The notes under the pieces were generated by a model. That model searched no databases and was not told where the DNA came from. It saw only the letters and a program-made list of their open reading frames with translations. Shown piece by piece: positions 8,177 through 17,752 of a DNA stretch of 64,000 bases. The stretch lies in NCBI RefSeq assembly GCF_004341165.1, contig NZ_SLZR01000015.1, forward strand, positions 1 to 64,000, read 5' to 3'. The position numbers were made by a program, and so were the translations under genes. The first letter of the stretch is position 1. Each line of letters begins with the position of its first letter. This DNA is from Reinekea marinisedimentorum (lineage in GTDB: Bacteria; Pseudomonadota; Gammaproteobacteria; Pseudomonadales; Natronospirillaceae).

Positions 8177-10003
8177 TCAGGCCACTTCATCGTTTTCCAG
8201 TATCAGGCTTTCCGCAGCGGAGCGCTCATTACCGGAACTACACCAATACAGGGTTTGCGCCATTTGAATAAGACGCTGACCAATATCCAGACAGTACTGA
8301 CTGTCATTCATTAAAGACGAGATCAGCGTACGCGGTATTTTTCCGCGCGCGATTAACTGATCCAGCTCACCATTGGACAGGATATCCTGCTTCTGCAGCG
8401 CCTGTTGCACTTCAGCAAAAGCGACCAGTGCCTCTTCTTCTTCCGGGATCACCATAATTTGCTGCAGGCGGTTGAGTACCGTTGCCAACTGCTTTCGAAT
8501 GTTGCGGTATTGCTTGCGGATTTCCACATTCTCGTGCTGATTGAACTTATGCACGTTCTTCTGCAGGTGCTTGGTATCTTTCACCGCGTTCATCAAATCC
8601 CGGCAGGCCAGTTTAATTTTAAATATGGTTTCCGCCTGCGCTTCCGACAGGGGTTTGGGCAACTGATTGGCAGCTTCGAAGATGGCGGCATTCAGCGGCC
8701 GAATGTAACGGCTGTAGAGTTCTTCAACATCGGTCTTTTCCGCGTTGGCATCCACACTGATAACAGCCAGGGCAATCTTCTGTTCAGATTCGATATCGCT
8801 GCGGTTCAGGTATAGCGAGTAGGCGATCACGGCGATGGCGTTATCCCACAGTCGCCCGGTTTCACTCAAAATAGCTTTAACCCCGGTATCGGGGTGCGCC
8901 ATAACGCTTTTGGAAAGGAACTGGGTTTGCACCTCTTCGTTGCGCATATCTTTGCGGTGCACCGGCAGGGTTAACTGCTGTCGACGGTCATCGCTGATTA
9001 TGCGCCGCAACAACGCCGCCAGCTTATGCACAAACGGCAGGATCAGCGCCACCCCCAGCACATTAAAGATGGTGTGGAACAGGCTCAGCTTCAGGGTGTA
9101 ATCGGTTGCGCCAATACCAAACAGGGCGGATAAAAACTCCACGCTCTGGATCAGCTGCTGAATAAAAATCAGTGCCACCAGCGCGGTAATGCCATTGAAT
9201 ACCAGGTGCGCAGCCGCCAGTTGCCGGCCAGCCGCATTAGAGCCGATAGCGCCGATAACCGCGGTGACCGTGGTACCGATATTGGCACCAATGGCCAGCG
9301 CGATGGCGTTATCGTAGGTTATCTGGTTGGAAGCCAGCGCGGTAATAATCAGCACCAGCGTGGCATGGCTCGATTGCATTATCACCGTGGCCAACAGGCC
9401 AAAGAAGGTAAACAGCAATAAGCCCTGCCAGCCTTCCACGGCAAAGCGGGTTAAATCAATCGCCGAGCGGAAGGCATCGAAGCCCTCCTTCATAAAATAG
9501 ATGCCCAAAAACAAAAAGCCGAGCCCGGTGAGGATGTGGCCGATGCCCTTGAGCGACTTGTGCGACTGCATCACCAGCACAATACCCACCATCAGCATGG
9601 GCATGGCATAGGCGCTGATTTTAACCTTCAGCCCCACCGCAGCCACCAGCCAGGCGCCGGTTGTGGTGCCGATGTTCGCGCCGAGAATAATGCCAATGCC
9701 CTGACTGAGCTGCAGCAGCCCCGAGCTTAAAAACGAAATGGTAATCACCGAGATCAGCGAACTGGATTGCACCAGCGTGGTGGAAAGCACACCAAAGCTG
9801 ACGGATTTCCACAGCCGGTTGGTACTGACGCTGAGCAGCCGCTCCAGCGTACCGCCGGTAAACGCACGGAACCCTTCGTCCATAGAAAGCATGCCAAACA
9901 AAAAGATGGCGACGCCGGCACCGATTTGCTGAACGTGAGAAGTCCACCACAGTGAGCCGAACAAAAAGATTAAGCCGCTGAACAGGAACAGTCTTCTAAC
10001 CAT
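8177..10003 (-). CDS. Na/Pi cotransporter family protein with PhoU-like tail
   Basis: 608 residues. The first ~340 carry two inverted Na_Pi_cotrans (PF02690) repeats. Each has the QSS motif (TTLVQSSSLISVI near 55 and IMQSSHATLVL near 210) and a GANIGTT loop (near 108 and 239), the substrate and sodium site of the NptA/YjbB group. The C-terminal 230 residues are soluble, helical and PhoU-like. The protein should sit in the inner membrane and move phosphate with sodium. In bacteria the YjbB type has been linked to phosphate efflux, so direction is not decided by sequence. A small lysine-rich gene follows. Confidence 0.88.
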   Translation of the reverse strand: MVRRLFLFSGLIFLFGSLWWTSHVQQIGAGVAIFLFGMLSMDEGFRAFTGGTLERLLSVSTNRLWKSVSFGVLSTTLVQSSSLISVITISFLSSGLLQLSQGIGIILGANIGTTTGAWLVAAVGLKVKISAYAMPMLMVGIVLVMQSHKSLKGIGHILTGLGFLFLGIYFMKEGFDAFRSAIDLTRFAVEGWQGLLLFTFFGLLATVIMQSSHATLVLIITALASNQITYDNAIALAIGANIGTTVTAVIGAIGSNAAGRQLAAAHLVFNGITALVALIFIQQLIQSVEFLSALFGIGATDYTLKLSLFHTIFNVLGVALILPFVHKLAALLRRIISDDRRQQLTLPVHRKDMRNEEVQTQFLSKSVMAHPDTGVKAILSETGRLWDNAIAVIAYSLYLNRSDIESEQKIALAVISVDANAEKTDVEELYSRYIRPLNAAIFEAANQLPKPLSEAQAETIFKIKLACRDLMNAVKDTKHLQKNVHKFNQHENVEIRKQYRNIRKQLATVLNRLQQIMVIPEEEEALVAFAEVQQALQKQDILSNGELDQLIARGKIPRTLISSLMNDSQYCLDIGQRLIQMAQTLYWCSSGNERSAAESLILENDEVA

Positions 10004-10101
10004 GCAGTACTCTTTTATTTTTCAGTTTAGACGGCTTTTACATGGGTTGCTTAAACAGTGTTGCTTTTGTATGGTGCCGAAAAAAACAGGCGGATCTCCT
10101 T

Positions 10102-10914
10102 ATGACGACAGGCCTCGGCTTTCAGAGCGAGTATGTAATTAATCACCTCAGCTGCGAAGTGATTGAGCACGATGAGTTCACTGTTTTGAGAACGCCGGAT
10201 AACCCCAACTACTACTTCGGCAACATGCTCGCGCTGAAGGTTCCGCTGCACAGCAAAAGCCGAAGCGAGTGGCAACAGGCCTTTCAGCAGGCGTTTGCCG
10301 ATATGCCAAAGGTGAAGCACGAAACCTACAGCTGGCCGCGCTGTGAACAGTTCAATGCCAATAGTCTGGAAGACTTTGCCAAAGATCACTTCGCCTACGA
10401 AGAAGACCACATCCTGACGCAGCCAAGAAGCACGTTCACAAAACCGTTAACCCTGAATACCGAGGTTAGCCTGCGCCCGCTGACATCCGATACCGACTGG
10501 CAACAGTGGATGCAGCTTTCAATTCAGGAAATGAATACCGAACACGACGAAAGCAGCCTGCGCCCTTACCTCCTCGCAAAGCGCGATAAATACCGGAAGC
10601 TCGAAGCCAGGGGTTACGGTCAATATATGGGCGCCTTTGCTGGTGAACGCCTGATCGGCTACGCCGGGCTTTATCATCTGCACAAGATTGCACGCTTTCA
10701 GAGTGTGCATGTCATCCCCGAGTTCGAAAACCGCAAGGTGGCCAAAACCCTGCTGACCCGGCTTATCGAGCAGGTAAACCCGCACGTGGAAACACTGGTC
10801 ATCGTCGCCGACGAGCATTATCACGCCACCCTGCTGTATCAGAGCCTGGGCTTTCAGGTAACCGAACGCCAGTGCAGCCTCAGTTGGTGGCCAGAGCGTA
10901 ATCAGCAGGCTTAG
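10102..10914 (+). CDS. GNAT-family N-acetyltransferase
   Basis: About 270 residues from the ATG at 10102 (MTTGLGFQSE); an in-frame ATG at 10042 would add 20 residues that look non-coding. The N-terminal ~120 residues are a non-catalytic extension, and the C-terminal half holds a GNAT fold. Visible are a beta4-like IGYAGLYHL strand, the acetyl-CoA loop region VIPEFENRKVAKTLLTRLI (a degenerate Q/R-x-x-G/A motif) and a C-terminal YQSLGFQVTERQ. Substrate unknown. It lies between the divergent Na/Pi cotransporter and the convergent CHAD gene, whose stop codon is 1 bp away. Confidence 0.75.
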   Translation: MTTGLGFQSEYVINHLSCEVIEHDEFTVLRTPDNPNYYFGNMLALKVPLHSKSRSEWQQAFQQAFADMPKVKHETYSWPRCEQFNANSLEDFAKDHFAYEEDHILTQPRSTFTKPLTLNTEVSLRPLTSDTDWQQWMQLSIQEMNTEHDESSLRPYLLAKRDKYRKLEARGYGQYMGAFAGERLIGYAGLYHLHKIARFQSVHVIPEFENRKVAKTLLTRLIEQVNPHVETLVIVADEHYHATLLYQSLGFQVTERQCSLSWWPERNQQA

Positions 10915-10915
10915 C

Positions 10916-11779
10916 TCAAGCCTGCGCAGCCAACTGCTGAAGAATCGTCACCTGCAGCTTAATCTTTTTGCCGGTCAGTTTTTTCTGCAGCCTGGCGATA
11001 AAGCCGCGGTCGACCTGTTCCGGCATCAGCGCGGAAAAGTTCTCGATCGATGCCAGCTGAACCGCGCAGTCGTTAAACTGACCCAGCGTTTCCTGCTGTT
11101 GCTTTAACTGCCGCAGCGGCTCGCGAAACTTATCTTTTTTAAACAGATAGCCAAAGGCTTCCAGCAGGTAGCGCAGTTTTTTGTATTCAATGCGCAACTG
11201 ATGAATTTCTTGCTCCCGTCCGTCACGCTCAATGGCTTCAGTGATGCGGTTAATTTTTTTACGCTGGCGAGCGATGGCGGCTTTCACGGCCTTTTTCACC
11301 TGCTTGTCATCGCGGCACGCTTCCGGGCTCTGGCTGTATGTGGTGAAAAACTCCACCAGCTGTTGCATCGCCTGTTTGTAACGGTAACTGCCCAGCCATT
11401 GTTGCAGCTGCGCTGCCTGCTGCTGTTGGTTAGCCGCTATCGCGCCAAAGAATAAATCGAGATCTGGTACGCGCTTATCCGCCACCCAAGACTGATACTG
11501 CGCATGCAGAGACAGGAATACATCGAGATCACGCAGCTGACTGGTATTGTGCGCCAGCTCCTTCAGACCCTGGCTCAGCACCTTACGGAAGGGCGGCGGG
11601 TAGGCTTCGCGGAACAGGCCCAGCAGAGCCCGGCAGCGACGCAACGCCACGCGGTAATCGTGCAGCGTTTCGATATCCCGCCCTTCCGCAGCGATGCTGT
11701 TTTCCAGCGCCCGGCAACTATTGAGCTGCTCCGCAATTTTATAGCTCAGAACAGGTTGCACAGCTTTTACATTTTTCAT
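10916..11779 (-). CDS. CHAD domain-containing protein
   Basis: About 287 residues forming one CHAD domain: helical, with conserved histidines and basic residues (IETLHDYRVALRRCRALL near the N terminus, REQEIHQLRIEYKKLRYLLEAF near residues 210-230). CHAD proteins bind inorganic polyphosphate. The start is placed at ATG 11779 (MKNVKAVQ); the open frame runs on to 12004 but that part overlaps the tolC-like start and lacks family character. No CYTH domain is fused or adjacent. A Na/Pi cotransporter lies two genes away, so a link to phosphate storage is possible but only inferred. Confidence 0.85.
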   Translation of the reverse strand: MKNVKAVQPVLSYKIAEQLNSCRALENSIAAEGRDIETLHDYRVALRRCRALLGLFREAYPPPFRKVLSQGLKELAHNTSQLRDLDVFLSLHAQYQSWVADKRVPDLDLFFGAIAANQQQQAAQLQQWLGSYRYKQAMQQLVEFFTTYSQSPEACRDDKQVKKAVKAAIARQRKKINRITEAIERDGREQEIHQLRIEYKKLRYLLEAFGYLFKKDKFREPLRQLKQQQETLGQFNDCAVQLASIENFSALMPEQVDRGFIARLQKKLTGKKIKLQVTILQQLAAQA

Positions 11780-11967
11780 TGTTTTCACCCAAAAAAACGG
11801 CTGACCTGATGCAATAAATATAGCCCAAAACCGCCCCGAGCTCCGCGAACCGGTGTGACCGACGTGCGCAAATAAAATAAGCGTAAATGACAAGCGTTTG
11901 GCGCAAAGGGATAAGAGGTGGCAGATTTTGACAAGTACACTCTGCGCATCTGAAAAAAGGAGTACGA

Positions 11968-13317
11968 ATGAACGCTCACTTCCGGTCTGCCTGCCGTCTG
12001 GCAATGGCTCTTACCCTGACCAGTTCCGTTTTTGCCAACGATGCCTTATCTGACGCCTGGGCGCTGCTGAAGCAGGAAAATGCCGATCTGGCTTCGCAAC
12101 AGAAGGTTGTCGAATCAGAACAGGCGCAGCTGGAGAATGCCAAAGACCTGCGTCAGCCGACGGTCAGCCTTGCCAGCCAGTACAACGTGATGAACGATGA
12201 CATTACGCTGTCGATGGATCTCAGCGCCTATGGCCTGGGCAACCTCGACTACGAGGTGCAGGATCAGACCTTCTGGAATACCGAGCTTACGGTAACCATG
12301 CCGCTGTATACCGGCGGCCAGATCAGCGCCGGCATTGATTCGGCACAGGCCGACATTGCCGAAAGCACCGCCAAAAAACAGCAGATTGAAGACGCTCTGT
12401 TCACCACCTTTGTTCGCCGTTACCTGGGCGTGGAGCTGGCGCAGCAAAACCTGGCCACCCGCAAGCTGGCCCTAGACAACCTGCAGAAACATCTGGAGCG
12501 CGCCATCCGCATGGAGCAGGAAGGCAGCATTGCCCATACCCAGCGCCTGCAATCGGAAGTGGAACGCGATAAAGCCCGACGCGAATGGCAGCAGGCGGCC
12601 GATGATTACGAACTGGCGCTGTCGGCGTACCAGGCGATGTTTAAATCTGATGCCATCGCACCGGCGCAACGGCTGGTGTATGTCGATATTCCGCTGCCGG
12701 AAAAACACCGCATCAGCGACATGGTGCTGTCACGCTCCCCCATACTGGCGCAGATCAGCGCCAATCAGGATAAAGCCAATGCCGGCGTGAAGGCCACCGA
12801 AGGCGCCATGAAGCCCACCGTGGCGCTGTTCGGGTTAATGGAGCTGGCCAAAGATGACCTCACCGCACTGGAGCCGGAATGGGTGGTCGGGGCCAGCCTG
12901 CAATGGAAGCTGTACGGCGGCGGCAACCGCTCGGCCACCAAGCTGAGCTACTTAGCGCTGTCGGAATCGGCCGATTTAAAAGCCCAGCAGGTGCGACGCG
13001 ATTTAACGCTCTATGCCACTCAGGCAGTGCTGTCGTTAGAAAGCGCCGAGAACAGCTACCTGTCGCTGCAATCCAGCAAAGAGCTGGCCGATGAAAACTT
13101 ACGCCTGCAGCAAAAAGCCTTTATTCAGGGGGTAAGCACCGCGCTTGATGAAGTGGACGCCCACCTGCTGGTCACCGGCATTCAGCTGGAAAGCCACAAG
13201 GCGCTGTACGACTACTACACCGCGCTGGCTGATTTAGCCGCGCTGACCGGCGAGATAGATCGCTTCCTGCAGTTTATGCAGGACATGCCCGGGTTTACCG
13301 ACGGCGTAAACCCATAA
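11968..13317 (+). CDS. TolC-family outer membrane efflux protein
   Basis: 449 residues with a signal peptide (cleavage near ANDALSD, about residue 24) and two OEP repeats of long coiled coils. The family features YTGGQISAGIDSA in the first repeat and LYGGGNRSATKLSYLALSES in the second are the helical-barrel hairpins. It should form the outer-membrane duct of a tripartite exporter. An AAAAAGGAG ribosome site precedes the ATG. It heads a four-gene operon with an HlyD-type adaptor (44 bp downstream) and two ABC-2 permeases. Its promoter region is shared with the divergent CHAD gene. Confidence 0.9.
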   Translation: MNAHFRSACRLAMALTLTSSVFANDALSDAWALLKQENADLASQQKVVESEQAQLENAKDLRQPTVSLASQYNVMNDDITLSMDLSAYGLGNLDYEVQDQTFWNTELTVTMPLYTGGQISAGIDSAQADIAESTAKKQQIEDALFTTFVRRYLGVELAQQNLATRKLALDNLQKHLERAIRMEQEGSIAHTQRLQSEVERDKARREWQQAADDYELALSAYQAMFKSDAIAPAQRLVYVDIPLPEKHRISDMVLSRSPILAQISANQDKANAGVKATEGAMKPTVALFGLMELAKDDLTALEPEWVVGASLQWKLYGGGNRSATKLSYLALSESADLKAQQVRRDLTLYATQAVLSLESAENSYLSLQSSKELADENLRLQQKAFIQGVSTALDEVDAHLLVTGIQLESHKALYDYYTALADLAALTGEIDRFLQFMQDMPGFTDGVNP

Positions 13318-13361
13318 TCCAAACCCAATAGCCCAGACACCTAATTTCTTCGGGAAGCACT

Positions 13362-14348
13362 ATGAAACGTTCAACCAGTATCATCACCGTACTCTATCTG
13401 ATTGGCCTGCTGGCCTTTATCGGCTTCGGCTATTTCACACAGGATCAGGATCAGAGCAACATCATTCAGGCGCATTTCGATGCACCGGAGCAACGGGTCA
13501 GCGCCAAACTTGCCGGCCGTGTCGGCAGCGTTGAGGTTAAAGAGGGCGACATTCTGCAGCCGGGTGATCTGGTGTTCACACTCGACAGCCCCGAGCTGGA
13601 TGCGAAAAAAGCACAGGTTGAGGCGTTAATCTCAGCAAAAACAGCGATGAAAGATCGCGCCAATCGCGGTGCCCGCTCTGAAGAGATTGAAATGGCGAAA
13701 GATAACCTGATGCGCGCCGAAGCCGGCGCCGAGCTGGCCCAGAAATCGCTGGCCCGGGTACAGAACCTGTTTGACGACGGGCTGATCTCTGAACAGCAAC
13801 TGGATGAAACCAAGGCTCAGGCAAAATCGGCTCAGTACGTGAAAGAAGCGGCCAATGAGCAATATCAAATGGCGTTAAAAGGCACCGAAGAAGAACTGAA
13901 AGATGCCGCCGAAAGCGACCTTAAAGCAGCCCAGGCGCAAATGGCCGAATTGCAGGTCGCTCTGGCGGAAACCCGCATTACCGCGACTGAAGCCGGTGAA
14001 GTCAGTTCTATCCTGATCAACGAAGGCGAAATTGCACCGGCCGGCTTCCCGGTGGTGACGCTGATCGATATGAGCGAGGCCTACATCCGCTTCCACATCA
14101 CTGAAGATCTGCTGAGCCTGTTCAGCAACGGCACCGAGTTTGAGGCCTACCTGCCTTCCTTTGATAAAGACGTATCCTTCACGGTCTATTACGTGTCCAG
14201 CATGGGCAGCTACACCACCTGGCAGGCCAGCAAACCGGGCGAATACGATCTGAAAACCTTTGAAGTGCGTGCCCGCCCGGCCGTCATTGAGCCGGGTTAC
14301 CGCGCCGGTATGTCCGCCGTGATCACCCTGCCTAAGGCTGCCGAATGA
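13362..14348 (+). CDS. HlyD/EmrA-type periplasmic adaptor (membrane fusion protein)
   Basis: 328 residues. One N-terminal membrane anchor (about 7-25) is followed by a biotinyl-lipoyl half-motif (SAKLAGRVGSVEVKEGDILQPGDLVFTLDS), a long alpha-hairpin coiled coil (about 75-205) and the second lipoyl half (ITATEAGEVSSILINEGEIAPAGFPVVTL). A beta-barrel domain completes it. This architecture links an inner-membrane pump to TolC. The stop overlaps the start of the first permease by 4 bp (ATGA), which ties the genes translationally. It resembles adaptors of YbhG/YhiI type, which normally work with an ATPase. Confidence 0.9.
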   Translation: MKRSTSIITVLYLIGLLAFIGFGYFTQDQDQSNIIQAHFDAPEQRVSAKLAGRVGSVEVKEGDILQPGDLVFTLDSPELDAKKAQVEALISAKTAMKDRANRGARSEEIEMAKDNLMRAEAGAELAQKSLARVQNLFDDGLISEQQLDETKAQAKSAQYVKEAANEQYQMALKGTEEELKDAAESDLKAAQAQMAELQVALAETRITATEAGEVSSILINEGEIAPAGFPVVTLIDMSEAYIRFHITEDLLSLFSNGTEFEAYLPSFDKDVSFTVYYVSSMGSYTTWQASKPGEYDLKTFEVRARPAVIEPGYRAGMSAVITLPKAAE

Positions 14349-15514
14349 GTGGTTTTACCGCCGGTTTAAAGCGTGAATGGCTGCGCCTGATCAGCCAACC
14401 CACCTATTGGGCGGCGCTGTTTCTGTTACCGATGGTGTGCTTTGTGCTGCTTGCCGGCATCTACAGCGTGCCCACGGTTTATGAGGTGCCGATGGATGTT
14501 GTCGATCTGGACGGCTCATCCTCTTCACGGGATACCATCTTTAACATCAATGCCAGCCCCAAGGTGGACCTGCGACAGGTACTGAACACCACCGAAGAGG
14601 CGATCGCGCGGGTAAAAAGCCACGAAACCTTTGGCTTTATGATTCTGCCGGAAGGCCTGGAGCGCAAGCTTTCAACCGGCGAGCAGATTGAGATTAACGC
14701 CTATGTGAATGAGCAGAGCCTGATGCTCGGCAATGTGCTTTCCGGTGAGGTGCTGGGCGGTGTTATTCGCAGCTCGTTGTCTCAAAGCGTGGTTTCGCTG
14801 ATGGCCGCCGGTCAGAGCTATGATCAGGCACTGGCCAATGTGATCCCCATTGCCACCACCAGCGCCAAGCTGGGCAACAGCTATTTGAACTACCAATCCT
14901 TCCTGCTGGCTACTTTGCTGCCGCACATCTGGCACATTATGGTGATGACGGTGTCTATCATTGTCTTTGGTAAAGAGCTGAAAGACGGCACCATTGCCGA
15001 CTGGTACGAAACCTCGGAAAAACACTTCCTGACGGCCATTTTCTCGAAAATGCTCATCCCCACCGTGGTTCTGGCGCTGTGGCTCATTGCCATCGATGTT
15101 TATGTGTTCGCGCTGCTCGATGCTCATGCTTACGCCTCGCTGGGCGCGCTGATCGTTTCCGGGCTGCTGACCCAACTGTGCTATATGGCCATTGGCATGA
15201 GCTTCGCTGCGCTGTTTTCTTCCTACCGTATGTCGCTGAGCATGGGCGCCTTTTTCACCACGCCGGCCTATTCGTTTGTTGGCATTACCTACCCGACTTT
15301 CAACATGGACTGGTTTTCCCAAACCTGGCGCGCCTTTCTGCCGGTAACGCACCTGTACGAAGCCCAAAATGCGATCCTGCACTGGCAGGCAAAACTGGTT
15401 GATGTTGTGCCCTACCTGCTGCCGCTGGCCGGTTTCACACTGGTGTACAGCCTGCTGGCTCTGCTGGCGCTGAAGAAGCGAATTTACAACAAAGCCCTCT
15501 GGTATCAGCACTAA
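14345..15514 (+). CDS. ABC-2 type transporter permease (first of pair)
   Basis: 389 residues with the ABC-2 (YhhJ/YbhS/YbhR-like) layout: an N-terminal membrane helix (about 17-35), a large extracytoplasmic domain (40-180) and five to six helices in the C-terminal half. No Walker motifs are present. The start overlaps the adaptor stop by 4 bp, and 9 bp separate it from the second permease. Two such permeases with an adaptor and TolC normally need an ATP-binding protein, which neither this operon nor its neighbours encode. Confidence 0.87.
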   Translation: MSGFTAGLKREWLRLISQPTYWAALFLLPMVCFVLLAGIYSVPTVYEVPMDVVDLDGSSSSRDTIFNINASPKVDLRQVLNTTEEAIARVKSHETFGFMILPEGLERKLSTGEQIEINAYVNEQSLMLGNVLSGEVLGGVIRSSLSQSVVSLMAAGQSYDQALANVIPIATTSAKLGNSYLNYQSFLLATLLPHIWHIMVMTVSIIVFGKELKDGTIADWYETSEKHFLTAIFSKMLIPTVVLALWLIAIDVYVFALLDAHAYASLGALIVSGLLTQLCYMAIGMSFAALFSSYRMSLSMGAFFTTPAYSFVGITYPTFNMDWFSQTWRAFLPVTHLYEAQNAILHWQAKLVDVVPYLLPLAGFTLVYSLLALLALKKRIYNKALWYQH

Positions 15515-15523
15515 GGACACCCT

Positions 15524-16672
15524 ATGAGTACGATGAGCAGTTTTTTACAGGAATGTGCCTGGCTGTACCGCCACAAGGGCGTGCTGGTTATTCTGATAGT
15601 CGCACCGCTGACCTATTCGTTGTTTTACCCGCTGCCTTACGAGCACGCCGTGGTCGATGATGTACCGATGATCGTCTGGGACAACGAAAACAGCGTGGAT
15701 ACCCGCGAGTGGATTCACAAGCTGGATGCCACACCGCAACTGAAGGTCATCGCGGTATTGCCCGGCGAACCGAACGAAGCCGACTGGGCGGCCTACCCTG
15801 AGGCGCAGTTTTTCAGTCACTTCCCGGCCGATACCAGCGAGCGCATTGGTCTGCAGCAACAGGTGACCATTCCCTACGGCGGTAAAACCGATAACTTTCT
15901 GGTCTACAGCACCGCCGCTAAAGCCTTTACCCTAACCATTCAGGCGATAAACAAAGACATCCGGCTGGGTGTTTTTTACTCGCTGGAAGGCAACTCGGTC
16001 AGCGCCGAGGCGATGGCCAACCCTATCAGCGTCAACATTACCCAGTTGTTTAACCCCGAGGCCAGCTACCTTCAATACCTGGTGCCGGCGGTGTTCATCG
16101 TGATGGTGCATCAGATACTGGTGATGGGCATTGGCATGCACTGGGGCTACCGCTTTGAAATGAACCGGCCGGTGGGTCACCCGTTTGGCGTTTGGGTAAC
16201 GCACCTGGTGCTGTACAGCCTGATTGGGCTGGCGCTGATTACCTTTTTCTTCCGGCTGATGCTGCCGCGGCAATCCATCTTCTTTACCGGCAACGGCCTG
16301 GCGTTTCTGGATGTCTCCCTGCCCTTTGTGCTCGGAGCCGTCGGCTTTGCCATGACCTTCACGGCGTTCTTCCGTGAACAGGAAACGGCACTGGTGTGGA
16401 GCCTGCCCATCTCGGTGCCATTGCTGATGATCTCGGGCGTGAGCTGGCCGGAGCTGGGCATGGCCGACTGGCTGGTCTATGTTTCCCAGTGGCTGCCCTC
16501 AACCTGGGGCATCAATGCCCTGCTCGATGTGGCTTATCTGAATCACCGGCCAGACCTGACCGAGGGCTGGCGCAACGCCTTTATCTGGCTCAGCCTTGGT
16601 TTGCTACTGCGCTTTGTTGTAGTCGGTAGGTGGCAGGAGAAGCACCGGTCCACTGGCGAAACGCCCGCGTAA
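15524..16672 (+). CDS. ABC-2 type transporter permease (second of pair)
   Basis: 382 residues with the same topology as its upstream neighbour: an N-terminal helix (about 18-36), a periplasmic domain to about 170, then several hydrophobic helices. A conserved GVSWPELGMADWL loop near the last helices is typical of this family. It is the last gene of the exporter operon. Its final 83 bp overlap the 3' end of the convergent AraC gene, an unusually long antiparallel coding overlap. The substrate is unknown; relatives export drugs, sterol-like compounds or lipids. Confidence 0.87.
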   Translation: MSTMSSFLQECAWLYRHKGVLVILIVAPLTYSLFYPLPYEHAVVDDVPMIVWDNENSVDTREWIHKLDATPQLKVIAVLPGEPNEADWAAYPEAQFFSHFPADTSERIGLQQQVTIPYGGKTDNFLVYSTAAKAFTLTIQAINKDIRLGVFYSLEGNSVSAEAMANPISVNITQLFNPEASYLQYLVPAVFIVMVHQILVMGIGMHWGYRFEMNRPVGHPFGVWVTHLVLYSLIGLALITFFFRLMLPRQSIFFTGNGLAFLDVSLPFVLGAVGFAMTFTAFFREQETALVWSLPISVPLLMISGVSWPELGMADWLVYVSQWLPSTWGINALLDVAYLNHRPDLTEGWRNAFIWLSLGLLLRFVVVGRWQEKHRSTGETPA

Positions 16673-17669
16673 AATTAGCCGGCTCGGAAAACCCGAGCCG
16701 GTAGCTGATTTCCAGCACCGGAATGTTCTCATGCTGAATATACTGCAACGCCAGTTCGCGCCGGGTATCGTTCAGCAGCTTACGGAAGCTCAGCTTACGC
16801 TCCGCCAAACGCCGCTGCAGCGTGCGTGACGACAGGTTCAGCTGCTCGGCCACCGAAGTTTGGGTAATGCCGCCATCGGGCAGTTGCCGGATAATCTCCG
16901 AAACCACCAGCGAGCCGATGTCGCTGCGCATCATGTTGATGTAGCTTTTCAGAATCTGCTCGTTCACCTTGGCCAGCTGCGGGTTGGATGACGGCAGCGG
17001 CTTCATCAGCTGTGCTTTGTTCAGCCAGATTTCATCGAACTGCGTGCCATCGGTCAGCTCACACTGCACAAACGCCTGATACGGCCCGAACATATCGCCC
17101 AGGCTGCGGCTCAGCTTGAGCCGCTCTGCACTGAAATGCACGCCGAATAGATTCCGGCAAACCGCGATCAGCCCTAGCACACCGGCTTCGCGCATCTGTT
17201 GAATGGCAAGGCTCACCTGTTGAAAGTCGTTGCGGTCTTTCAGCACATTGACCAGCTCGGAGGCAGAAATACGCAGGCCAACCCGATCATCGGTTTCCAT
17301 CAACTGAATGTGCATCGAGGTGGTCATAATGGGGTAATAGCGGGCAAACAGCTTAATGGCACTGTAGCCGGTCGCCGAGGTTGCCATGGCAAAGCCCAGC
17401 GCATGAAAGGTGCTGGCATTGACGTTTTTGGCGATAAGCAGGGGCAGCTGTTCACCGCAGGCTTCTGCGGCCAGGTGCCAAAGCTTGAGCACGTCGATGG
17501 TGCGAATGCGGGCGTTCGGGTCTTCCAGAGCATCGGGGCTGATCGCCAACCGGTTCAGCAGTGTCACAGCATTAATGCCCTTTTGCTCCAGAATACGAAC
17601 AATCAATCGTGGCCAGCTGTTCAAAACTGAATACTGCAAGCTGAACTCCTCTACCTTCAGACCTGACAA
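16590..17669 (-). CDS. AraC-family regulator (Arabinose_bd/OruR-type N-terminal domain)
   Basis: 359 residues. The N-terminal ~200 residues match the PF12625 (arabinose-binding-like) sensor of OruR/VirF-type regulators. The C-terminal HTH_18 domain has the two helix-turn-helices TSVAEQLNLSSRTLQRRL and ILEISYRLGFSEPANFTRAF (the latter with V for I at its start), and ends WTGASPATYR. It is convergent with the exporter operon and overlaps the last permease gene by 83 bp. Control of the exporter is possible but not shown, because the operon's promoter is 5 kb away. Confidence 0.87.
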   Translation of the reverse strand: MSGLKVEEFSLQYSVLNSWPRLIVRILEQKGINAVTLLNRLAISPDALEDPNARIRTIDVLKLWHLAAEACGEQLPLLIAKNVNASTFHALGFAMATSATGYSAIKLFARYYPIMTTSMHIQLMETDDRVGLRISASELVNVLKDRNDFQQVSLAIQQMREAGVLGLIAVCRNLFGVHFSAERLKLSRSLGDMFGPYQAFVQCELTDGTQFDEIWLNKAQLMKPLPSSNPQLAKVNEQILKSYINMMRSDIGSLVVSEIIRQLPDGGITQTSVAEQLNLSSRTLQRRLAERKLSFRKLLNDTRRELALQYIQHENIPVLEISYRLGFSEPANFTRAFRQWTGASPATYRLQQSAVANQG

Positions 17670-17752
17670 GTTGCAACGATTCTACCTGAGTTCAGTGGAA
17701 TGTCGAAAACCCAGCAGCTACCATAGCCCCGCCAATAACCCTGGGAGCCACC

